Shown here: positions 6,883 through 10,401 of the stretch, one piece after another | Layout of the letters: each line of letters opens with the position of its first letter | How positions within the stretch are numbered: the stretch's first letter is position 1 | NCBI GenBank assembly: GCA_005885115.1 | Contig: VAXX01000037.1 | Location: 1-10,401, forward strand | Length of the DNA: 10,401 nt | Direction: 5' to 3' | Origin: Actinomycetota bacterium | GTDB taxonomy: Bacteria; Actinomycetota; Actinomycetes; Mycobacteriales; Micromonosporaceae | Program-made: the position numbers and the translations under genes | The notes under the pieces: generated by a model | Told to the model about the DNA's origin: nothing | What the model saw: only the letters and a program-made list of their open reading frames with translations | Databases searched by the model: none

Positions 6883-7180
6883 CACCGACCGACACCAGCT
6901 CCGCCTCGCGGTCCTTCACCAGGGCCGCCTCGAACATCCGCTTCCAGCTCGGTACCTGCGGGTGCCGGCGCAGCAGCGCCCGACGCTCCCGCTCGGTCAT
7001 GCCGCCCCAGACCCCGAACTCGATGCGGTTGTCCAGCGCATCGGCCAGGCACTCGTACCGGACCGGGCAGCTGCGGCAGATCCGCTTCGCGACGTTCTGC
7101 TCAGCGCCCTGGACGAAAAGGGCATCCGGGTCGCCATTACGACAAGCCGCCATGCTGGGCCAGTCAGCAATCATCCCCAT
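6872..7180 (-). CDS. wblA: WhiB-family iron-sulfur transcriptional regulator (WblA/WhiB4 type)
   Basis: This 102-residue protein has the four cluster cysteines Cys13, Cys35, Cys38 and Cys44 (C-x21-C-x2-C-x5-C) that hold a [4Fe-4S] cluster, the GVWGG turn (56-60) and a following basic segment ERERRALLRR (63-72) for DNA contact. WhiB proteins usually work with the principal sigma factor; WblA controls development and secondary metabolism in Streptomyces and WhiB4 is a redox regulator in mycobacteria. The sequence FVQGAEQNVAKRICRSCPVRYECLADALDN and its position between the ATPase pair and the penicillin-binding protein favour this subgroup. ATG at 7180 is chosen because AAGGGGGG lies about 10 nt upstream and homologues begin near MG-x-x-x-DW; ATG at 7174 is possible. 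The open frame continuing beyond 7180 is shadow. Confidence 0.93.
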   Translation of the reverse strand: MGMIADWPSMAACRNGDPDALFVQGAEQNVAKRICRSCPVRYECLADALDNRIEFGVWGGMTERERRALLRRHPQVPSWKRMFEAALVKDREAELVSVGAAG

Positions 7181-7232
7181 CTGTGTACGTCCCCCCTTGT
7201 GGTGCTCCCCCCGGGCTGTCAGGTCGTCGTTG

Positions 7233-7270
7233 CCGGTACCCCCGCTTCGTCCCTCGTGACCGGTACCCCC
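7233..7270. repeat. Pair of 11-bp direct repeats in the whiB leader
   Basis: CCGGTACCCCC occurs at 7233-7243 and again at 7260-7270, a 27-bp period, between the whiB start and the AT-rich promoter zone. Each copy contains the palindrome GGTACC, which is common in this genome, so chance or general sequence bias may explain the pair. It could also be a repeated protein-binding site or part of leader RNA structure. Confidence 0.35.
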
Positions 7271-7404
7271 ACCAACCCACGATGAACTCCTTGGCGGGCG
7301 CTGACAACGTCCCGTCCCGACAGCCTGGCCTTCGTCGCCGAAGACCGAATAATCATGTTGTCGAGTCATCATGCTCCGTAGTCGCGCGATTACGCAATGT
7401 GGCG

Positions 7405-7422
7405 GAGAAAATTCTCTAAACT
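7405..7422. promoter_or_regulatory. Inverted repeat GAGAA-AA-TTCTC adjoining a TAAACT -10-like box
   Basis: Two 5-bp arms separated by AA (7405-7416) are followed at once by TAAACT (7417-7422), which fits TANNNT on the plus strand toward the penicillin-binding protein gene about 150 bp away. This is the most A/T-rich spot of the intergenic region. It could be an operator over a promoter; no recognisable -35 is present. Confidence 0.3.
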
Positions 7423-7558
7423 GGTCATAGGGGTTTAACCGAACGGACGGCCTTCGCCACCGCTGATCGGGGGAACAAACCAGACAGAAAACCCTCCGCC
7501 TGCGCGTACTGCCCAACGAGGACCATCGACTGCAGACGCGGCCGCTGATCCGGTCGCG

Positions 7559-7564
7559 TACCCT
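7559..7564 (+). promoter_or_regulatory. Candidate -10 box for a leaderless penicillin-binding protein message
   Basis: TACCCT fits TANNNT and is followed by 6 nt and then GTG at 7571, the same geometry as TAGGGT-6 nt-ATG upstream of the DUF4177-like gene. No Shine-Dalgarno is visible before any of the possible starts (GTG 7565, GTG 7571, ATG 7580), which fits a leaderless start at 7571. The -35 region is not convincing. Confidence 0.35.
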
Positions 7565-8509
7565 GTGGCCGTGGATTGGATGCGCAGGCACGACCGCAGC
7601 CTGCTCTCGAACGCCTTCTCCCTGCTGATCTGTGGCCTGCTCGCGGGGGTGGTGGTCGCCGCCGCGGCGTTCCCGGTCGTGGCGATGTCGGGCCTGGTGG
7701 CGAAGGCGGGAGCGGACAGTTTCGACAAGCTGCCGTCGGCGCTGACCGTGCAACAGTCCCCGCAGATCACCTACGTCTACGCCTCCGACGGCAAGACCCA
7801 GCTCTCGACCTTCTACGACGAGAACCGCCGCGACGTCCGGCTCGGCGACGTCGCCAAGGTCATGCAGCAGGCGATGGTGGCCGCCGAGGACACCCGGTTC
7901 TACCAGCACGGCGGGGTCGACCTCCGGGGTGTCGCGCGGGCGTTCGTGGCCAACCAGTCGGCCGGCGGGACGTCCCAGGGCGCGTCCACCCTGACCATGC
8001 AGTACGTGCGGGAGGCCATCTCGTACTCGGCGACCTCGCCGCAGGACGTCGTGGACGCCACCTCCGACACGCCCGGGCGGAAGATCCGCGAAATGCGGTA
8101 CGCCCTGGCCCTGGAGAAGCAGCTCACCAAACAGCAGATCCTGGAGCGGTACCTCAACATCGCCCCGTTCGGGCACAGCGCCTTCGGCATCTACGCCGCC
8201 GCGCAGGTGTACTTCGGCAAGACTCCGGCGAACCTGACCCTGTCGGAGGCCACGCTGCTGGCCGGCCTGGTGAAGGCGCCGAGCGCGTTCGACCCGCTCA
8301 CCCCGGCCGGGCTCAAGCTGTCGGTCGACCGGCGCGACAACTACGTGCTGGAGAATATGGTCAAGCTGGGCTACATCACCGAGGCGCAGCGGACCGAGGC
8401 GACGAAGGCGCCGCTGAGCTTCCCCGGCCACCCGACGCCCAACGGGTGTACGTCGGTGGTCAACAACAGCTGGGGCTTCTTCTGCGACTACCTGTACCGG
8501 TGGTGGCTC
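7565..8509 (+). CDS. Class A penicillin-binding protein (PonA2-like), N-terminal glycosyltransferase half of a disrupted gene
   Basis: This is the membrane anchor and GT51 peptidoglycan glycosyltransferase, which polymerises lipid II outside the membrane. Counting from GTG 7565, residues 12-40 form the transmembrane signal anchor. GT51 motifs are EDTRFYQHGG with catalytic Glu108 (108-117), GASTLTMQYVRE (139-150), RKIREMRYALALEKQLTK (172-189) and ILERYLN (192-198), then a YFGK and LSEATLLAGL block. The frame is convincing through CDYLYRWWL (ending 8509); afterwards it turns into Arg/Gln-rich shadow (literal stop at 9478) while the transpeptidase appears in another frame. About 35 residues that normally link the domains (the ERE-RL-GGY-TTLD-type segment) are absent. 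GTG at 7571 is the likelier start if the message is leaderless. The gene diverges from whiB. Confidence 0.85.
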
Positions 8510-8513
8510 GATG
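8507..8513 (+). other. Deletion/frame-change junction inside the penicillin-binding protein gene
   Basis: The glycosyltransferase frame is family-like up to the CTC codon at 8507-8509, and the transpeptidase frame (shifted by +1) is family-like from the ATG at 8511. Neither frame carries the inter-domain segment seen in PonA2-like proteins, so this is not a simple one-base indel but a net loss of roughly 100 nt that is not a multiple of three. The estimate rests on my recollection of the family, not on an alignment. Confidence 0.7.
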
Positions 8514-9947
8514 AAGAACATCCTGTCGCAGCGGAAGATCGGCAGCCCGGATGCCCTGATGCTGACCGGGATCGAGCCCGGCACCGGGCACATCCAGTTG
8601 ATGGCGGTCAACCGGACCTACAGCAACGACCAGAGCGGCAACGGGGCGAACACCGACGCCAACAAACGCAAGGCCGGGATCCCGGGCAACTATCCGAAGA
8701 CCACCCTGCCGCTGCTCAGCGAGGGCGGGTACCAGTTCGGCTCGACGTTCAAGATGTTCACCATGTTGGCGGCGCTGTCCAAGGGGATACCGCTGTCCAC
8801 GACGATCAATACCACCAATCCGTACGTGTCGAAGTACATCATCGACAAGGGCAGCCCGGCCGCCTGTCCGGGCACCAACAAGTACTGCCCGGTCAACGCC
8901 TCCAAGTCCGAGGCGGGCGTGTTCAACATGTGGGCGGCGTTCGGCGCCTCGGTGAACACGTACTTCGTACCGCTGGAGGAGCAGGCCGGCGCGCAGAACG
9001 CGGTCAACATGGCGAAGAACCTCGGGATCACCTTCAACGGCGACCCCAACGACTCCAACTCCGACGCCTACCGGGCCCGGTACGGCGACGAGTGGGGCTC
9101 CTTCACCCTCGGCGTATCGGCGACGACGCCGCTGCAGATGGCCAACGCGTACGCCACTGTGGCGGCGGACGGGACGTACTGCGAGCCGCTGCCGGTACTG
9201 CAGATCAAGGACTTCAACGGTACGTCCCTGGACGCCGCGAACCCGCGCTGCCGCTCGGCGATGGACGCGGACGTGGCCCACGCCGCCACCGACGCGGCCC
9301 GTTGCCCGGTCGGCGACCAGCCGTTCTTCCCCGAGTGCCACGGCGCCACGGCCAGCCAGACCAAGGGGATCGTCGGCAAGTACCCGGTCGCGGGCAAGAC
9401 CGGTACGACCGACCACGACCGGACCGCGGCCCTGATCGCGATGACCAAGCAGTCGGCCGTCGCCGGGATCATCGCTGATCCGGACAATCCGCTGGACACG
9501 CACTACAGCCACACCGAGGTCAACTACGCCGTCCAGCACACCCTGCACGACGTGATGGTGGGCAAACCAGCGGTCAACTTCGTCAAACCGTCAGACAAGA
9601 TCGCGTACGGGACCCGGGTCGGCGTACCCACGGTGAAGTGCGCGTCGGTCGACGACGCGACCAACGCGCTCAAGGGCGCCGGCTTCGGCACGACCGTCGA
9701 CCCCACGCCCGTACCGTCGGATTGTCCCCAGGGAGCGGTGGCGAAGACGAGCCCGTCCGGTACAGCCTCCAAGGGGTCGATCATCACGATCTTCGTCAGT
9801 GACGGCACCGGCGGCGGCGGTCCCAGCGGTGGGCCCGGTGGTGGCGGCGGTCCTGGTGGTGGCGGAGGCGGCGGCGGTGGGGGCGGCGGGATCGTGCCCC
9901 CCGGCCCCAAGCCAACCTTCTGCCTGCCCCTGTGCCGAAGAAACTGA
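8511..9947 (+). CDS. Penicillin-binding protein transpeptidase + PASTA half of the disrupted PonA2-like gene
   Basis: This frame encodes the penicillin-binding transpeptidase that cross-links peptidoglycan. Numbered from the ATG at 8511, the catalytic motifs are STFK (Ser78-Lys81), SVN (147-149) and KTGT (296-299), all intact. One PASTA domain follows (about 367-431), then 27 mostly glycine residues and a short end with Cys471 and Cys475. Ten cysteines (119, 126, 224, 247, 265, 276, 377, 405, 471, 475) suggest disulfides in an extracellular domain. As a separate protein from 8511 it has no signal peptide or anchor and no Shine-Dalgarno, so it should be seen as the C-terminal part of the upstream gene. 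It ends 21 bp before the convergent GatB/YqeY gene. Confidence 0.88.
   Translation: MKNILSQRKIGSPDALMLTGIEPGTGHIQLMAVNRTYSNDQSGNGANTDANKRKAGIPGNYPKTTLPLLSEGGYQFGSTFKMFTMLAALSKGIPLSTTINTTNPYVSKYIIDKGSPAACPGTNKYCPVNASKSEAGVFNMWAAFGASVNTYFVPLEEQAGAQNAVNMAKNLGITFNGDPNDSNSDAYRARYGDEWGSFTLGVSATTPLQMANAYATVAADGTYCEPLPVLQIKDFNGTSLDAANPRCRSAMDADVAHAATDAARCPVGDQPFFPECHGATASQTKGIVGKYPVAGKTGTTDHDRTAALIAMTKQSAVAGIIADPDNPLDTHYSHTEVNYAVQHTLHDVMVGKPAVNFVKPSDKIAYGTRVGVPTVKCASVDDATNALKGAGFGTTVDPTPVPSDCPQGAVAKTSPSGTASKGSIITIFVSDGTGGGGPSGGPGGGGGPGGGGGGGGGGGGIVPPGPKPTFCLPLCRRN
9810..9890 (+). repeat. GGN-rich low-complexity tract coding for a poly-glycine linker
   Basis: Twenty-seven codons, 23 of them glycine, run after the PASTA domain, with three prolines and one serine. 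The DNA is a GGC/GGT/GGG array prone to slippage. Similar Gly- or Pro-rich tails are common at the ends of actinobacterial penicillin-binding proteins. Confidence 0.8.
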
Positions 9948-9962
9948 CGCGGTACGCCCGCG
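9948..9962. terminator. Short GC hairpin in the PBP/YqeY convergent gap
   Basis: CGCGG (9948-9952) and CCGCG (9958-9962) are inverted complements around a 5-nt loop, filling most of the 21-bp gap between the two convergent stop codons. With 5 bp of stem and no T-run it is only a weak candidate for a bidirectional terminator. Confidence 0.25.
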
Positions 9963-9968
9963 GACAGC

Positions 9969-10401
9969 TCAGCCGGCGAGCTGCCGGCGTACCTCCGCGG
10001 CCACCCGGCCGCCCTCGGCCCGTCCGGCGACCGCGGCCTGCGCGGCCTTCATCGCCGGACCCATCGCGCCCTTGCCGGTCAGGTCGAGCCCGGCCAACGC
10101 CGCCGTGACGACCGAGGACAGCTCGTCGTCGGAGAGCTGAGTCGGCAGGTACCCGACCAGTACCTCCTCCTCGGCCCGCTCCCGCTGCGCCTGCTCGGCG
10201 CGGCCGGCGTCACCGAACGCGGTGGCCGCCTCGCGGCGCTTCTTCGCCTCGGCCGTCAGCACCGCGCGAACCTCGTCCTCGGACAGCTCCCGGGCCTGCT
10301 TGCCACTGACCTCGGCGGTGCGTACGGCGGCCAGCGCCATCCGCAGCGTCGAGGTGACCAGCTCGTCGCGGGTCTTCATCGCGGTGCGCAGATCGGTCTC
10401 C
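9969..10401 (-). CDS. GatB/YqeY domain-containing protein, 5' end beyond the window
   Basis: About 143 residues are visible. The start TDLRTAMKTRDELVTSTLRMALAAVRTAEV matches the YqeY helical domain, and the end GKGAMGPAMKAAQAAVAGRAEGG with VAAEVRRQL matches the tRNA-binding-like tail domain shared with GatB. Small YqeY proteins may act in tRNA-dependent amidation or RNA binding, but their role is not settled. The ATG at 10379 is internal: the frame is open to the window edge and residues before it (ETDLRTA) still fit the family, so 5-15 N-terminal residues lie outside. The protein is cytoplasmic, with charged helices (about 30-80) rich in Glu, Lys and Arg. It converges on the penicillin-binding protein gene. 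Confidence 0.9.
   Translation of the reverse strand, partial: ETDLRTAMKTRDELVTSTLRMALAAVRTAEVSGKQARELSEDEVRAVLTAEAKKRREAATAFGDAGRAEQAQRERAEEEVLVGYLPTQLSDDELSSVVTAALAGLDLTGKGAMGPAMKAAQAAVAGRAEGGRVAAEVRRQLAG

Larger units (their letters stand above)
7181..7564. promoter_or_regulatory. Divergent intergenic region between whiB and the penicillin-binding protein
   Basis: These 384 bp hold no convincing gene. On the whiB side are its ribosome site AAGGGGGG (7198-7191, minus) and a pair of identical 11-mers CCGGTACCCCC. The middle part (about 7340-7440) is clearly richer in A and T than the rest of the window, as expected for promoter DNA, and includes an 8-bp palindrome TCGCGCGA (7382-7389) and GAGAA-AA-TTCTC (7405-7416) next to TAAACT. 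The right end carries TACCCT just before the start of the penicillin-binding protein. If whiB starts in the AT-rich part, its leader would be roughly 150-250 nt, long enough for leader regulation; this is inference. Confidence 0.55.

Noticed and set aside
7183..7419. Plus-strand frame of 78 codons in the whiB/PBP gap
   Set aside because: Arg/Pro-rich, no ribosome site and no recognisable features; it overlaps the expected whiB leader.
7181..8611. N-terminal extension of the WhiB frame reaching 8611
   Set aside because: A ribosome site and family-typical start are at 7180; the extension runs antisense through the penicillin-binding protein gene and has no family features.
10359..10379. ATG at 10379 as the start of the YqeY-type gene
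   Set aside because: Family-like sequence continues upstream to the window edge, so this Met is internal.
1..10401. Defence island or biosynthetic cluster
   Set aside because: No nuclease, reverse transcriptase, toxin, integrase, transposase or biosynthetic enzyme is visible; the gene set matches a conserved core actinobacterial locus.

Overview
The window is very GC-rich DNA with dense, strongly codon-biased coding sequence and operons joined by 4-nt start/stop overlaps. The gene set (WhiB protein, paired ArsA/Get3-like ATPases, PASTA penicillin-binding protein, RidA, DUF4177-like protein) points to an actinobacterium. The protein sequences and the frequent GTAC tetranucleotide suggest the Micromonosporaceae; that family assignment is my inference. 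No mobile element, CRISPR array, tRNA or rRNA is visible.

Layout. Positions 1-4003 form a minus-strand operon read right to left: a DUF4177-like small protein (58 aa), a RidA-family deaminase, an MBL-fold hydrolase, then a large cyclase-AAA-TPR signalling protein that runs off the left edge. At 4004-4106 lies a short divergent promoter region. Positions 4107-6864 form a plus-strand operon: a proline-rich single-pass membrane protein followed by two ArsA/Get3-type ATPases. These converge on a WhiB-family gene (6872-7180, minus), a WblA/WhiB4-type protein. A 384-bp regulatory gap separates it from a divergent class A penicillin-binding protein locus (7565-9947). That locus converges on a GatB/YqeY-family gene cut by the right edge.

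The order MBL / RidA / DUF4177-like / ATPase / ATPase / whiB / PBP matches, from memory, the conserved actinobacterial neighbourhood of M. tuberculosis Rv3677c-Rv3682 (whiB4, ponA2) and Streptomyces wblA. The local twist is a cyclase, translationally coupled to the MBL gene, where the cAMP receptor gene crp sits next to the MBL gene in M. tuberculosis. The locus therefore combines second-messenger signalling, metabolite damage control, a Get3-like ATPase pair, a redox-type Fe-S regulator and cell-wall synthesis.

Three genes are disrupted. The cyclase has a one-base frame change near 516. The first ATPase loses its expected C-terminus and stop at about 5725 and reads 169 nt into the next gene. 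The penicillin-binding protein lacks roughly 100 bp, with a frame change, at about 8509, which splits its glycosyltransferase and transpeptidase halves. Three such lesions in 10 kb could be real decay or assembly indels; the sequence alone cannot decide. I see no clear new defence or mobile system. The most interesting items are the cyclase in the wblA locus, the asymmetric ATPase pair, and the intra-operon hairpin at the MBL start.
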